Assembly: GCA_009889515.1 (NCBI GenBank)
Contig: WUQR01000139.1
Location: 186,001-250,000 of the forward strand
From: Nitrososphaerota archaeon
Lineage (GTDB): Archaea; Thermoproteota; Nitrososphaeria_A; Caldarchaeales; Calditenuaceae
Reading direction: 5' to 3'
DNA: 64,000 nucleotides
Position numbers and translations under genes: made by a program. The stretch's first letter is position 1. Every line of letters begins with the position of its first letter. Positions 18,289-27,682 of the stretch are shown here, in pieces. The notes beneath the pieces were generated by a model. It searched no databases and was not told the DNA's origin. It saw nothing but the letters and a program-made list of their open reading frames with translations.

Positions 18289-19134
18289 ATGGAGGTTGAG
18301 CTGCTCTACGATATGCCGAGGCTTGAGGAGAAGCTGATGATAGAGAGCTTTAGGCAGAGGGGGGTAGAGGTCAAGCTAACCAACGTCAACACCATGCCAT
18401 TGCTGATAGGAGAGCTGGCCGCAGGGGTTGCTCTAGTCAGGGTTGTCTCGATGCAGAAGGCCCTCTACTCCGCCGCCATCAGGGAGGCGGCAGGCGCAAT
18501 AGCGATAAACAGCTCCACAACACTCATGCTCTGCGGCGATAAAATACTAACACTGAGCAAGCTGAAGGCTCAAGGCCTCAAGATACCTCGAAGCATGGTT
18601 GTATTGGGAGCGGAGTCTGCGGAAGTAGCGTATAGGCGTTTCCCCAAACCCTTCGTCGATAAGCCCCCCATCGGGAGCTGGGGCAGGCTCGTAACCCTCG
18701 TGAAGGATAAGAACACTTGGAGAAGCGTCCTAGAGCACAGGCAGATGATGCAGAGCCAGCAGCTGCGAACACACATCGTCCAAGAATACATAGAGAGTGG
18801 GGGGAGGGATATTAGGACAATAGTAATAGGCGGAGAGGTGATTGGCGCTGTGGTTAGGAAGAGCGTAGGGGACGAGTGGAGGACTAATGTAGCGCTCGGA
18901 GGTAAGACTGAGCCGATCAAGGTTAATGGCGAGATAGCCGAGCTAAGCATCAAGGCTGCCAAGACAGTCGGCGGCGAGTTCATATCAATTGACATCCTTG
19001 AGGATAAGAGCAGCGGGCAACTCTATCTGAATGAAGTGAATGGTGTGCCGGAGTTTAAGGGGTTCATGGAGGCGACTGGGATAAGTGTTGCTGACGAGCT
19101 CGCAAAGTATGTGGTCTCGGTGATGAAGCGATGA
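18289..19134 (+). CDS. argX: ArgX-type LysW-glutamate ligase (ATP-grasp)
   Basis: A 281-residue ATP-grasp ligase of the RimK/LysX family. It joins an amino group to the C-terminal glutamate of LysW, starting carrier-protein-based synthesis. Nucleotide-binding parts include KPPIGSWGRLVTLV and IVQEYIESGGRDIR; the metal and substrate end reads LNEVNGVPEFKGF. The EFKGF end differs from the EFKN-S/T end of Thermus LysX, so I assign it to the glutamate-specific ArgX side. That assignment is inference. A four-base overlap joins it to lysY. Confidence 0.8.
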   Translation: MEVELLYDMPRLEEKLMIESFRQRGVEVKLTNVNTMPLLIGELAAGVALVRVVSMQKALYSAAIREAAGAIAINSSTTLMLCGDKILTLSKLKAQGLKIPRSMVVLGAESAEVAYRRFPKPFVDKPPIGSWGRLVTLVKDKNTWRSVLEHRQMMQSQQLRTHIVQEYIESGGRDIRTIVIGGEVIGAVVRKSVGDEWRTNVALGGKTEPIKVNGEIAELSIKAAKTVGGEFISIDILEDKSSGQLYLNEVNGVPEFKGFMEATGISVADELAKYVVSVMKR

Positions 19135-20186
19135 CCACAAGGGTTGCGATAATAGGTGCGAGCGGCTATACTGGCGGCGAGGCCTTAAGACTCCTAGCGA
19201 CCCACCCACGCGTCGAGATCGTCGCAGCTACCTCACGCGAGTATGCCGGAAAACCTGTAGCAGCTGTTCACCTAAATCTCCGCTCAGTATTGGGCACGAT
19301 GAAGTTCTCCGAACTCAACTTGGAGAAGATAGTCTCCGAGGCCGAGCTGGTCTTCCTGAGCGTCCCTTCGGGCGTATCTCACACGATGGCTCGGCGGCTG
19401 GTTGAGGCCGGTTTAAGGGTTGTGGACTTAAGCCCAGACTTCAGGCTTAGAGACCCTCGGCTCTACGAGGAGTGGTATGGGTTTACGCACGGAGACCCTG
19501 AACTGCTGTCGGAGAGTGTTTATGGGCTGCCCGAGATTCACAGGGACGAGATAAGGAATGCGCGGGTAGTGGCTTGTCCGGGGTGTAACGCGACAGCAGC
19601 TATACTCGCTCTAGCCCCAGCGGTGAGGGAGGGGCTTATAGAAGTAGAGCACATTGCCGTGGACGTTAAAGTGGGGAGCAGCGAGGCTGGGCGGCAGCCC
19701 AGTCAAGGAACCCACCACCCCGAGAGAGCCAACGTAATCAGACCTTACGAGGCGGAAGGGCATAGGCATGTGGCGGAGGTTGAGCAGGAGCTCTCACTCC
19801 TCTGCGGCAGAAGGCTTCAGATAGCCATGGTCCCCCACGCGGTCGGCAACGTTAGGGGCGCCCTGGCAACCGCCCACGTCTGGCTCGCAGACTCTCTAGA
19901 CGAGACCACCATATGGAGGGCCTATGCAAGACACTACGGTAAGGAACCCTTCATACGTATAGTCCGCTCCGGCCCAGTAAAGTATCCGGACCCGAAATAC
20001 GTGATTGGAAGCAACTTCTGCGATGTGGGGTTCGCGGTTGAGCCTTCTAGGAGGAGGGCAGCCTTATTCGCTGCCATAGATAACCTGATGAAGGGGGCTG
20101 CAGGCCAGGCGGTCCAGTGCATGAACATTATGCTCGGGCTTGATGAGAGGGAGGGGCTGAACATGCTGCCCATAAGCCCTGTGTGA
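19131..20186 (+). CDS. lysY: LysW-aminoadipate/glutamate 6-phosphate reductase (LysY/ArgC)
   Basis: A 351-residue N-acyl-phosphate reductase. It begins TRVAIIGASGYTGGEALRLL, the NAD(P)-binding Rossmann motif, and has the catalytic cysteine in CPGCNATAAILALAP near residue 150. It would reduce the phosphorylated LysW adduct to the semialdehyde for both lysine and arginine branches. Length and motif order match the family. It is in a tight operon, overlapping argX by four bases. Confidence 0.92.
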   Translation: MTTRVAIIGASGYTGGEALRLLATHPRVEIVAATSREYAGKPVAAVHLNLRSVLGTMKFSELNLEKIVSEAELVFLSVPSGVSHTMARRLVEAGLRVVDLSPDFRLRDPRLYEEWYGFTHGDPELLSESVYGLPEIHRDEIRNARVVACPGCNATAAILALAPAVREGLIEVEHIAVDVKVGSSEAGRQPSQGTHHPERANVIRPYEAEGHRHVAEVEQELSLLCGRRLQIAMVPHAVGNVRGALATAHVWLADSLDETTIWRAYARHYGKEPFIRIVRSGPVKYPDPKYVIGSNFCDVGFAVEPSRRRAALFAAIDNLMKGAAGQAVQCMNIMLGLDEREGLNMLPISPV

Positions 20187-20209
20187 GTGGATGGGGTGAA
20201 GGGCGTGGT

Positions 20210-21007
20210 ATGGTGATTGTTGTTAAGGCAGGTGGTCGGGCTCTTCAGAGCAATATGGAGAACATCGCGAAGAGCTTGGCCCGCAGCAGTGGTGAAGGGA
20301 TAGTCTTCGTCCACGGGGGCGGAGACATAGTGACCGAATATTCTAAGAGGCTTGGAGTGACGCCCACCATAGTCACGTCACCCTCGGGAATCCGGAGCAG
20401 ATACACGGATGAGAGGGAGCTGGAGGTCTACGTGATGGCGATGGCCGGGAAGATAAACAAGGAGATAGTCTCGGCGGTTCAGCGGTATGGTGGCAGGGCG
20501 GTCGGGCTCTCGGGCGTCGACGGCGGACTACTAGTTGCTGAAAGAAAAAAGAAGATAATCATCGTGGATGAGCGGGGTAGGAAGAGGATAATTCCCGGTG
20601 GATATACTGGAAGCATAAGGTCGGTTAATGCATCCCTGATAGCCCAGATACTGCAGGCAGGGTATCTCCCAGTAATAGCCCCTCTAGCCCTCGGAACAGA
20701 GGGGGAGATTCTGAATGTCGATGGGGACCAGGCTGCCTCATGGATAGCTCGAGGGATCGGCGCCGAGATGCTTGTCTTTCTCAGCGACGTGGAGGGCGTA
20801 ATTGTGGATGGGAAGGTTGTGGAGAGGCTCTCTCCCGGCGAGGCGTCTGAGCTGGCTAAGAAGATTGGCCCCGGTATGAACAGGAAGCTTGCACTTGCCT
20901 CTGAAGCGGCACTGGGTGGCGTAAAGAGGGTGTTGATAGCTAGCGGGCTCGGCGACGACCCCATCTCAGTGGCCTTATCGGGCAGAGGGACGGTGGTCAG
21001 CACTTGA
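20210..21007 (+). CDS. lysZ: LysW-aminoadipate/glutamate kinase (LysZ/ArgB)
   Basis: An amino acid kinase of 265 residues that phosphorylates the side-chain carboxylate of the LysW adduct. N-terminal MVIVVKAGGRALQ, glycine-rich FVHGGGDIVTEY, and VDGDQAASWIARGIGAEMLVFLSDVEGV are standard for the ArgB family. An earlier in-frame GTG at 20183 would add nine residues, but ATG 20210 gives the usual family start and has ggggtgaagg upstream. It lies 23 bases after lysY. Confidence 0.9.
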   Translation: MVIVVKAGGRALQSNMENIAKSLARSSGEGIVFVHGGGDIVTEYSKRLGVTPTIVTSPSGIRSRYTDERELEVYVMAMAGKINKEIVSAVQRYGGRAVGLSGVDGGLLVAERKKKIIIVDERGRKRIIPGGYTGSIRSVNASLIAQILQAGYLPVIAPLALGTEGEILNVDGDQAASWIARGIGAEMLVFLSDVEGVIVDGKVVERLSPGEASELAKKIGPGMNRKLALASEAALGGVKRVLIASGLGDDPISVALSGRGTVVST

Positions 21008-21114
21008 CGCCGCATAGAGGATTTGAGGATACTATACCCGTAACCGGAAATACGAGTTACGGCAGTCGAGATACGTTTATCAATAAGAATTCAGGTGTCT
21101 TAGGTACGGAATAG

Positions 21115-21297
21115 GTGAGCCTATTGCCGGAACTCAAGTGTCCCGTCTGCTTCGGCGCCGTCAAAATCCCCGACGACGCCCTTGACGGCGAGCTTTTCGA
21201 GCATGAAGAGTGTGGAGCCCAACTCGAACTAGTCACAAGCAACGGTTCTAGGACTCTGAGGCTGGCCGAGGAAGTGGGGGAGGACTGGGGAGAGTAG
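21115..21297 (+). CDS. lysW: LysW amino-group carrier protein
   Basis: A 60-residue acidic carrier with the key features of LysW: a zinc-knuckle start (KCPVCFGAVKIPDDALDGE), a second Cys/His pair (FEHEECGAQLEL) and the conserved C-terminal EDWGE. The terminal glutamate carries the growing lysine or arginine/ornithine intermediate by its side-chain carboxylate. It sits between the two ligase genes, as expected. Confidence 0.95.
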   Translation: MSLLPELKCPVCFGAVKIPDDALDGELFEHEECGAQLELVTSNGSRTLRLAEEVGEDWGE

Positions 21298-21301
21298 GGT
21301 A

Positions 21302-22150
21302 GTGATAATTGGCCTAGTCTACGACCTGCTGCGGCACGAGGAGAGGATGCTTATAGAGGCTATCAGGAGCCGTGGCCTAGGACTGAGGCTAGTCTTCATA
21401 CCTGAGAAGATAGACTTCCTAGGTGCTGACAGTAAGGGCGATGACGTCGACTTCGTCTTCCAGAGGTGTGTGAGCCACTACAGGGCCCTGGCCACCACCG
21501 CGATACTCGAGTCGCGGGGGATAAGGGTCGTAAACTCTTACGAGACGATCAGGGATAGTGGGGACAAGCTCGTCACAACGGCTAGGCTTGTGAGTAGAGG
21601 CGTGAAGGTTCCGAGGACAGCGATAGCGTACAGCAGGGAGGGTGCGCTCATGGCTGCGCGCGAGATCGGCTACCCTGTCGTGGTCAAGCCAATCATGGGA
21701 AGCTGGGGGCGGATGATAGCGCGAGCCAAGAGTGAGGACGACCTCCTCGACATAATGGACTTCAGAGAAGCTATGAGCTCCCCCCACTTCAAGATACACT
21801 ACATCCAGCAGTATGTGGAGAAGCCGGGCCGCGACATCAGGGCCTTCTACGTGTGGGGCGAGGTCCCCACAGCCATCTACAGGATTAGCCAGCGCTGGAA
21901 GACAAACACAGCCCTGGGAGGCAAGGCAGCACCCGCCAACCTCACGGAGGAACAGGTAGACCTGGTTATTCGGGCGGGAGAGGCTATGGGTGGAGGGGTC
22001 CTAGGAATAGACCTCTTAGAGACTCGTGAGGGTGAGACCCTTGTCAGCGAGGTTAACGCGGTCGTCGAGTTTAGGAACACGGTGCAGGTGACCGGCTACG
22101 ACTTGGCTGGGAAGATTGTCGAGGAGACCATCCGCGTGCTGAGGAGCTAG
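21302..22150 (+). CDS. lysX: LysX-type LysW-aminoadipate ligase (ATP-grasp)
   Basis: A 282-residue ATP-grasp ligase close to Thermus LysX. It has VVKPIMGSWGRMIARAKS, YIQQYVEKPGRDIRAF, QRWKTNTALGGKA and the late segment VSEVNAVVEFRNTVQVTG. The end EFRN-T resembles EFKN-S of characterised LysX enzymes, so this copy is assigned to alpha-aminoadipate for lysine synthesis. The start is GTG, four bases after lysW. With the ArgX-type gene it makes a two-ligase, one-carrier system. Confidence 0.83.
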   Translation: MIIGLVYDLLRHEERMLIEAIRSRGLGLRLVFIPEKIDFLGADSKGDDVDFVFQRCVSHYRALATTAILESRGIRVVNSYETIRDSGDKLVTTARLVSRGVKVPRTAIAYSREGALMAAREIGYPVVVKPIMGSWGRMIARAKSEDDLLDIMDFREAMSSPHFKIHYIQQYVEKPGRDIRAFYVWGEVPTAIYRISQRWKTNTALGGKAAPANLTEEQVDLVIRAGEAMGGGVLGIDLLETREGETLVSEVNAVVEFRNTVQVTGYDLAGKIVEETIRVLRS

Positions 22151-22158
22151 AGTGCCCT

Positions 22159-23325
22159 ATGCCGGCCCTCCTGAGATTCTCTGCCCCCAGGGGCCTGAAG
22201 GTCTCTAGGGCTGAGGGGCAGTATGTATGGGATGCTTCGGGGAGGAGATACCTAGACCTCCATACTGGGCATGGAGCCGCGTTCCTAGGCCACAGAAACA
22301 GATACGTTGTCGCCAGGCTTAGAAGTCAGCTAGAGTCGATAACCTGTCTGCCCCCCATCTTTGATACTGATATACTTGAGGAGGCTTTGAAGAGTATGGG
22401 TAGGATACTGCCAAGCCATCTCGGACACTTATTCTTCATGAACAGTGGCAGCGAAGCGGTGGAGCTCGCCTTAAAGCTTGCGAGGAAGCGGAGTGGCAGG
22501 AAGGTCTACGTCTCCTTTACCGGAGCCTTCCATGGCAGGACGATGGCCGCCCTCAGCGTAACGCACAACCCGAGATACAGGCAGGGCTACGACCCATTCC
22601 CAGGCGAGACACTCTTCCTACCCTTCAACAACGTCGACGCCCTCAGGGCCATTGATGAGAGGGTTTCGGCCGTGATAGTTGAGCCTGTCCAAGGCGAGGG
22701 TGGGATACACATAGCCACGCGCGAGTTCATGAGGGCTTTGGAGGAGAGGTGTCGGGAGGTGGGCGCCTACCTCATAGTTGACGAGGTTCAGGCAGGATTC
22801 GGCAGGACTGGTCGCGTGTGGAGCCACACGGAGCACGGCGTCAGGCCCGACATCTTGGTGGCTGGGAAGTCGATTGGCGGTGGGTTTCCAGTCAGCGTTG
22901 TTGCGGTCTCGGAAGAGGTGGCGGCGAGGGTGGAGGAGGGTGAGCATGGCTCGACGCATGGGGGAAATCCATTAGCGTTGGCTGCGGTCGTCGGTGGCGT
23001 CGAGGCGCTTGAGCGTGAGAATGTTCCGGAGGCGGCTGTCAGGATGGGAGGGATTATCGCCTCACGTCTGGGAGAAGTGGCCTCTGAGTTTTCAGGCGTT
23101 GTGAGGGAGGTTAGGTGTAAGGGGTTGATGATTGGGGTCGAGCTCAAGGTGAAGGCCTCCTCCGTGATCACCGGTCTCCAGGAGGAGGGTGTCCTAGCTC
23201 TCAGGGCCGGGCTCATTGTTGTGAGATTCCTACCTCCATACCTGATAAACGAAGAAGATGTTAGTGTGGCTATCTCTGCCTTGGAAAAGGTCCTTCAGCA
23301 GTCTGCTAGGGGTGGCGCTGGTTGA
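22159..23325 (+). CDS. lysJ: LysW-aminoadipate/glutamate semialdehyde aminotransferase (LysJ/ArgD)
   Basis: A 388-residue class III PLP aminotransferase. The PLP lysine sits in LVAGKSIGGGFPVS; upstream motifs include HLFFMNSGSEAVELALKLAR, FTGAFHGRTMAALSVTHN and AYLIVDEVQAGFGRTG. It converts the LysW-bound semialdehyde to the amine in both branches. It begins nine bases after lysX and overlaps lysK by four bases. Confidence 0.93.
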   Translation: MPALLRFSAPRGLKVSRAEGQYVWDASGRRYLDLHTGHGAAFLGHRNRYVVARLRSQLESITCLPPIFDTDILEEALKSMGRILPSHLGHLFFMNSGSEAVELALKLARKRSGRKVYVSFTGAFHGRTMAALSVTHNPRYRQGYDPFPGETLFLPFNNVDALRAIDERVSAVIVEPVQGEGGIHIATREFMRALEERCREVGAYLIVDEVQAGFGRTGRVWSHTEHGVRPDILVAGKSIGGGFPVSVVAVSEEVAARVEEGEHGSTHGGNPLALAAVVGGVEALERENVPEAAVRMGGIIASRLGEVASEFSGVVREVRCKGLMIGVELKVKASSVITGLQEEGVLALRAGLIVVRFLPPYLINEEDVSVAISALEKVLQQSARGGAG

Positions 23326-24389
23326 GGGTTGAAGAGGTACTCCTAGAACTTCTCAGCAAATACACTCCGACCGGTATGGAGCGGAGGCTCGCCGAGACCA
23401 TGGATGTACTGGCCCGCAGGCTTGGCTATGACTCGCTCGAGATAGACAATGCAGGGAACTATATTTTTAGGAGGGGGAGTGGTCCGAGGTTGCTATTGCT
23501 GGCTGGCCACGTAGACACGGTTCCAGGGGAGTTGGAGTATGGTCTGAGGGGCTCGGAGGTCTATGGCAGGGGTGCTGTGGATGCTAAGGGCCCGCTTGCG
23601 GCCATGCTCGTGGGCGCGTCCAAAGCTAGGATTGACCCCGACGCCGCGACGGTGATTGTTGCGGGGCTGGTTGATGAGGAGGGTGAGGGTAGAGGGGCGC
23701 AGGAGATGCTGGGCAGAGGGTTGAGACCGGATGGCGTCATCATAGGAGAGCCTACAGGCGGCAACGGAATAGCGGTGAGCTACAGGGGCAGCCTAACCGT
23801 AAAAATCTATGCCACCGCAAGGGGCGGCCACAGCTCAGCCCCATACATGGGCGAATCGGCACTGGACAAGCTACTCGACGCGATACAAGACATCAGAATG
23901 AGCTTCGCGGGGAAAAGCTACGAAAACCCCACATCCGCCGTAACAATGATACGCGCAGGTGATTGGCCTACCAAGCTCCCCGAGGCCGCTGAGGCAGTAG
24001 TAAACGTCCGATACCCGCCTGGCGTCGAGGCCTCCGCGATACTGGAGAGAGTTGAGGCTGCCGTCACTCTTCACCGCTGCAGGATGGAGGTGCTGGACCT
24101 GACGGAGCCAGTCGAGACCCGGCTCTCCTCACCAATCGTCAGGGCGCTCACCCGCTCAATCCTAAGGCAGGGTGGAAAGCCGCGAATACTGAAGAAGACG
24201 GGTGCAAGCGACATGAACATACTATACAGGCTTACGCGAAACATAGCTGCCTACGGTCCCGGAAACTCCCTCCTAGCACACACGTCTGAGGAGGCGGTAA
24301 GCATATCGGAGCTTGAATTCGCCGCCAAAGTAATAGCTGGGGCCGTGGAAGAGTTCCTCGGTACAACCTCTAAAGGGCCTGAGCGTTAA
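23322..24389 (+). CDS. lysK: LysW-lysine/ornithine hydrolase (LysK/ArgE)
   Basis: A 355-residue M20-family metallohydrolase that releases lysine or ornithine from LysW. Metal ligands are in LLAGHVDTVPG, YGRGAVDAKGPLAAM and VDEEGEGRGAQE; the dimerisation domain has ARGGHSSAPYMGESALDK. The later TGASDMNILYR and GPGNSLLAHTSEE complete the family pattern. Start is TTG in an overlap with lysJ. Its 3' end overlaps argH by 20 bases, tail to tail. Confidence 0.92.
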   Translation: MRVEEVLLELLSKYTPTGMERRLAETMDVLARRLGYDSLEIDNAGNYIFRRGSGPRLLLLAGHVDTVPGELEYGLRGSEVYGRGAVDAKGPLAAMLVGASKARIDPDAATVIVAGLVDEEGEGRGAQEMLGRGLRPDGVIIGEPTGGNGIAVSYRGSLTVKIYATARGGHSSAPYMGESALDKLLDAIQDIRMSFAGKSYENPTSAVTMIRAGDWPTKLPEAAEAVVNVRYPPGVEASAILERVEAAVTLHRCRMEVLDLTEPVETRLSSPIVRALTRSILRQGGKPRILKKTGASDMNILYRLTRNIAAYGPGNSLLAHTSEEAVSISELEFAAKVIAGAVEEFLGTTSKGPER

Positions 24390-25809
24390 AGGTCTTCTCC
24401 ACCACAGCCTCGAGCACTCTCCTTTTCTCCGAGACCCATGTCCTAAGTTCTTCCACTCTACGCCCCATCTCCTCAACCATCCTCCTAACCTCGCTGGGGT
24501 TAGCAGACCCGAGGGTGGCGTAGTTGGATACAATCGTGCGCGGGTCAAGGATCTTGGAAACCTCCTCTAGGGTGAGCTTAGCAGGTATCCCCTCTTCTTC
24601 AAACACTCGCCATAGAGCCTCCTCTGTGAGGCTTCCCTCTGCGAGCATCCGCGCAATCCTGCCACAGACCCTGTGGGCCCGCCTAAAGCCGACGCCATAC
24701 TTCAAGGTCAAGTAGTTTGCGAGCTCCACCATCCCCGCCTCCATCCCACACCTCTTAAGAGCGGCCTCCGCGTCGACACTCAGCGTCCCCACAAGCTTGG
24801 ACAGCACCCTCATGGTGCTCTCCGCCTCCCCGAGCAGCCTCCAGATTGAGGGAGTAACCTGCTGCAGGTCGAGGACATAGCCCCCCACCCTCCTCTGAAT
24901 CATTGAAGAGACCCTGACAACCTCACCCAGCGCCTCAGACACCTTAGTTCGCGCAACCTCGAGGACAACTGGATTCCTCTTCTGGGGCATTATGCTACTG
25001 GTCGAGCAAAACTCGTCTCCCATGTCCAGCAACCCCAGCGTGAAGTCGTGTATCAGCCACTCGGCCATATCTGATACAACTACGAGGAGCTTCAGCACTG
25101 CCGAGAGAATGTCGACGGCGAAGTCGCGGCTAGAGGACGCGTCGAGTGCGTGCTCCAGAACCCGCTTAAAGCCTAGCTGCTCCGCAAGCCACCTTCTGTC
25201 TATTGGTAGGGTGGAGCCGCAGCAGGCTGCCGCGCCTTGGGGGCATTGGTCCAGCTCCTCGTAGGCCTTAGCTAGGCTTCCGAGGGCTGATAATAGCCTA
25301 GAGGCATAGTGTGTGAGTGTGAAGCCGAAGGTTGCGGGTGCTGCCGTCTGCTGGTGAGTTGTTGCCGGGTAGACTGTCTCTGCCTCGCCATACGCCCTCA
25401 CCAGAAGGGCCTCAACAAGCCCTAGCGACGACTCCATCAAAGTCAAAGCCCAAGACTTAGCCCTCATCCTAATGGCTGTTGCAACCGAGTCATTCCTGCT
25501 CTTGCCGAGGGCGAGGTTCTCGCCGGCCTCAGGTACAGTCTTGACGAGATAGTCCTCGACAACCATGTGGACATCTTCGAGGCTCGGATCCTCCATCTCC
25601 AACGGGTTGTCATAAGCCTCCCTGAGGGCTGCGAGCCCCCTTGTCAGTGCGTCGCCGCTGAGGTGGCCGAGCCTCGCCAGCAACTTGAGATGAACGGCAT
25701 TTATCACAATAACTTCGCCGTAAATCTCTCGGTCAAATTTGAGAGACGATGTGTACTCGGCGACATCCCGCGGCATCTCGCCCCTAAGCCTGCCGAGTCG
25801 GAAAGCCAT
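24370..25809 (-). CDS. argH: argininosuccinate lyase
   Basis: A 479-residue fumarase/aspartase-superfamily enzyme that splits argininosuccinate into arginine and fumarate. The family signature appears as TSSIMPQKRNPVV, with ENLALGKSRNDSVATAIRMR (substrate binding) and YPATTHQQTAAPATFG (catalytic His region) before it. Its place beside the LysW cluster supports the idea that this cluster makes arginine as well as lysine. argG is not in the window. Confidence 0.93.
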   Translation of the reverse strand: MAFRLGRLRGEMPRDVAEYTSSLKFDREIYGEVIVINAVHLKLLARLGHLSGDALTRGLAALREAYDNPLEMEDPSLEDVHMVVEDYLVKTVPEAGENLALGKSRNDSVATAIRMRAKSWALTLMESSLGLVEALLVRAYGEAETVYPATTHQQTAAPATFGFTLTHYASRLLSALGSLAKAYEELDQCPQGAAACCGSTLPIDRRWLAEQLGFKRVLEHALDASSSRDFAVDILSAVLKLLVVVSDMAEWLIHDFTLGLLDMGDEFCSTSSIMPQKRNPVVLEVARTKVSEALGEVVRVSSMIQRRVGGYVLDLQQVTPSIWRLLGEAESTMRVLSKLVGTLSVDAEAALKRCGMEAGMVELANYLTLKYGVGFRRAHRVCGRIARMLAEGSLTEEALWRVFEEEGIPAKLTLEEVSKILDPRTIVSNYATLGSANPSEVRRMVEEMGRRVEELRTWVSEKRRVLEAVVEKTFNAQAL

Positions 25810-25875
25810 ACCTCAATCACTCTCATCAGAGCAGGGAGTTCTAGAATAAATGCTAGCGCCGAAGCATCTTCTCTC

Positions 25876-26745
25876 TTACCGCATAAGCCTGACTATGTTT
25901 TCCCTGCCCTCCCTCACCCGCGTAACCCTGCCCTCAGACTCCAACATCTTGAGAATTGTGCTGACAGTGGATTTTGACAGGCCGCTCTCCCGCACAATCT
26001 GGGACTGGTAAACCACGCCACCATGCTTCTTAATGATTCTGATCACCATGTCCAGCTCGCTCTCCCTCGGCCTCCTCCTACCCCTCAACCTATAGGCCGC
26101 ATATAGTACTGGGATCGAGGCTGCTGCCCCGCCTGCCACATAGAGTAAGGTAGGCTCGCCCCATAGCAGGGTTGGGGCTGGAGGCTGAGCGGTGGTGGGC
26201 TTTATCACGAGTCGGGGCTCTCCGTCTGTGAAGACTATCTTTCCCCGCCACTCGACATAGTCGGCCCCCCGGCTATCTGGCGCTGGTCTGGCCTCAGCCA
26301 CTTCGAATGATGCAGGAATCTTGACTCTGAGGGTCTCGCCCTCGGATAGGTAGAAGCCGCCTATGAAGACGTCTCCCAGCTCAACCGCGCCTGTGGGTGT
26401 TGTTTTCCCGAAGCCCCGCCAAGTAAATTCAATCCTGATAAGCCCCATCCTACCGCTCACGGTCTCAACTGTATCCACTCCCACCCTGAAGCCTTCAATT
26501 GACATGCCACGTCCAAGAACCCGAGAGGTGTCAGCGACTATGGCTTCGATTCTCGATTCGTAGTCGGCGGTGAGGTTCTCGGGGTGGGACACCATATTCT
26601 TGAATATCTCAATCTCATCAGCCGTAGAGAGGGGGAATCTGTGCTCGATAACCCAGACGGCGGAGCCGTCGGGGAGAATGGTTATGTGATACACGGTGTA
26701 GGAGGGCAGCGCTAAGGCCATTGCAAGCGCAATAATCCACAGCAT
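25876..26745 (-). CDS. membrane-anchored winged-helix regulator with extracellular domain
   Basis: A 289-residue protein with a signal-like N-terminus (residues 1-18), a beta-rich outer domain of about 180 residues, a membrane helix near residues 197-218, and a cytoplasmic MarR/ArsR-like winged helix (GGVVYQSQIVRESGLSKSTVSTILKMLESEG). This is the layout of archaeal DUF7343/7345-type surface-sensing regulators. It could read an outside signal and act on DNA from the membrane. The secreted coiled-coil gene lies 88 bases upstream on the same strand and may be its partner. Confidence 0.75.
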   Translation of the reverse strand: MLWIIALAMALALPSYTVYHITILPDGSAVWVIEHRFPLSTADEIEIFKNMVSHPENLTADYESRIEAIVADTSRVLGRGMSIEGFRVGVDTVETVSGRMGLIRIEFTWRGFGKTTPTGAVELGDVFIGGFYLSEGETLRVKIPASFEVAEARPAPDSRGADYVEWRGKIVFTDGEPRLVIKPTTAQPPAPTLLWGEPTLLYVAGGAAASIPVLYAAYRLRGRRRPRESELDMVIRIIKKHGGVVYQSQIVRESGLSKSTVSTILKMLESEGRVTRVREGRENIVRLMR

Positions 26746-26833
26746 TCCTATCCCCTGCAGTTTGGCTGGCGATGACTATCCATCCTATCGGCATCACATA
26801 ATTGTTTCGTGCCGCCGCGTTTCTGTATTCCGA

Positions 26834-27682
26834 CTATCTTCCTCCCATCCTCTCGCTGGAGGATCGTCCCCGCCCCTCTCCTCTACCCCTACCCTCCTCT
26901 TCATCAACGTCTACGGCGGTGGTGTATGTCGAAGTTGATGCATGGCCTCTTCCCCGGTTTTCATGCCCATTACCTCTATGCTGCCCCTCGACCTCTTCTG
27001 TCTGTGTGGCTGTTGTATTAGAGGAGTGGGGGCCGCCCCTACCCCGCCCTCTATTCTCACTACTCGGGGGTTGGGGGGTTGTTGTGGTAGTTGTTGTGTT
27101 TGACTCCTCTCCTCTTCTCAGCTCATCTCTCATTCGTTTCCCTATCTCTCTCGCCTCCTCCGAGACCCTCTTCCCAAACTCCCTGTTAATCTCCCTCAGC
27201 CTCTCGACCTTCTCCTTAACAATCTCCTTCATCTCCGACGCAAATTCGTGGAGGAGTTTGCCGAGCTTCTCCGATGACTTTGCCAATGCCTTTAACTCGC
27301 TCCTCAACATGCTGAGCCTCGCCAAGTATTCCTCCCGCGTAATGTTCCCCGCCGCGTATAGCATGTTAAGCTCCCGTATGGCCTCCTTTATCTCTAAGGT
27401 CCTGTTAAACCTCGCCTCGATAAAGCTCCTGATCAGCTCTGTCTTATTCTCTATCAACTCCTCATGCTCCAGCTTGAACTCCAGTATCACGTTCTGAATT
27501 GCCTGCTTGTGCTCCTCTATTATCGTGTGTAGTGTCTCGGTTAGCTGGAGTCCGAGCGGCAGATCTTCCGTCTCCTCCTGCTCCTCCTGTGCGGCTGCCA
27601 CATGGGAAAACACCCCCGTGGCGATTAGGAGCATGAGGGTGAGGAGTGTGGCGGGAAGCTGGATCTTGTGGCTGATCATCAC
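26834..27682 (-). CDS. secreted Glu/Lys-rich coiled-coil protein with low-complexity tail
   Basis: A 282-residue protein with a hydrophobic signal segment (LPATLLTLMLLIATGVFSHV, cleavage near an AAAQ site), then about 170 residues of strongly charged heptad-like helix. The last 80 residues are low complexity, rich in Arg-Gly, Ser and Thr (ENRGRGRGG, GRGRGEGRGR). It is probably extracellular or surface-associated. No family is recognised. It is probably co-transcribed with the membrane winged-helix gene that follows. Confidence 0.65.
   Translation of the reverse strand: MMISHKIQLPATLLTLMLLIATGVFSHVAAAQEEQEETEDLPLGLQLTETLHTIIEEHKQAIQNVILEFKLEHEELIENKTELIRSFIEARFNRTLEIKEAIRELNMLYAAGNITREEYLARLSMLRSELKALAKSSEKLGKLLHEFASEMKEIVKEKVERLREINREFGKRVSEEAREIGKRMRDELRRGEESNTTTTTTTPQPPSSENRGRGRGGPHSSNTTATQTEEVEGQHRGNGHENRGRGHASTSTYTTAVDVDEEEGRGRGEGRGRSSSERMGGR

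Noticed and set aside
26802-27497. Ser/Leu-rich plus-strand open frame
   Set aside because: It is the antisense shadow of the Glu/Lys-rich coiled-coil gene; the composition follows from the reverse complement.
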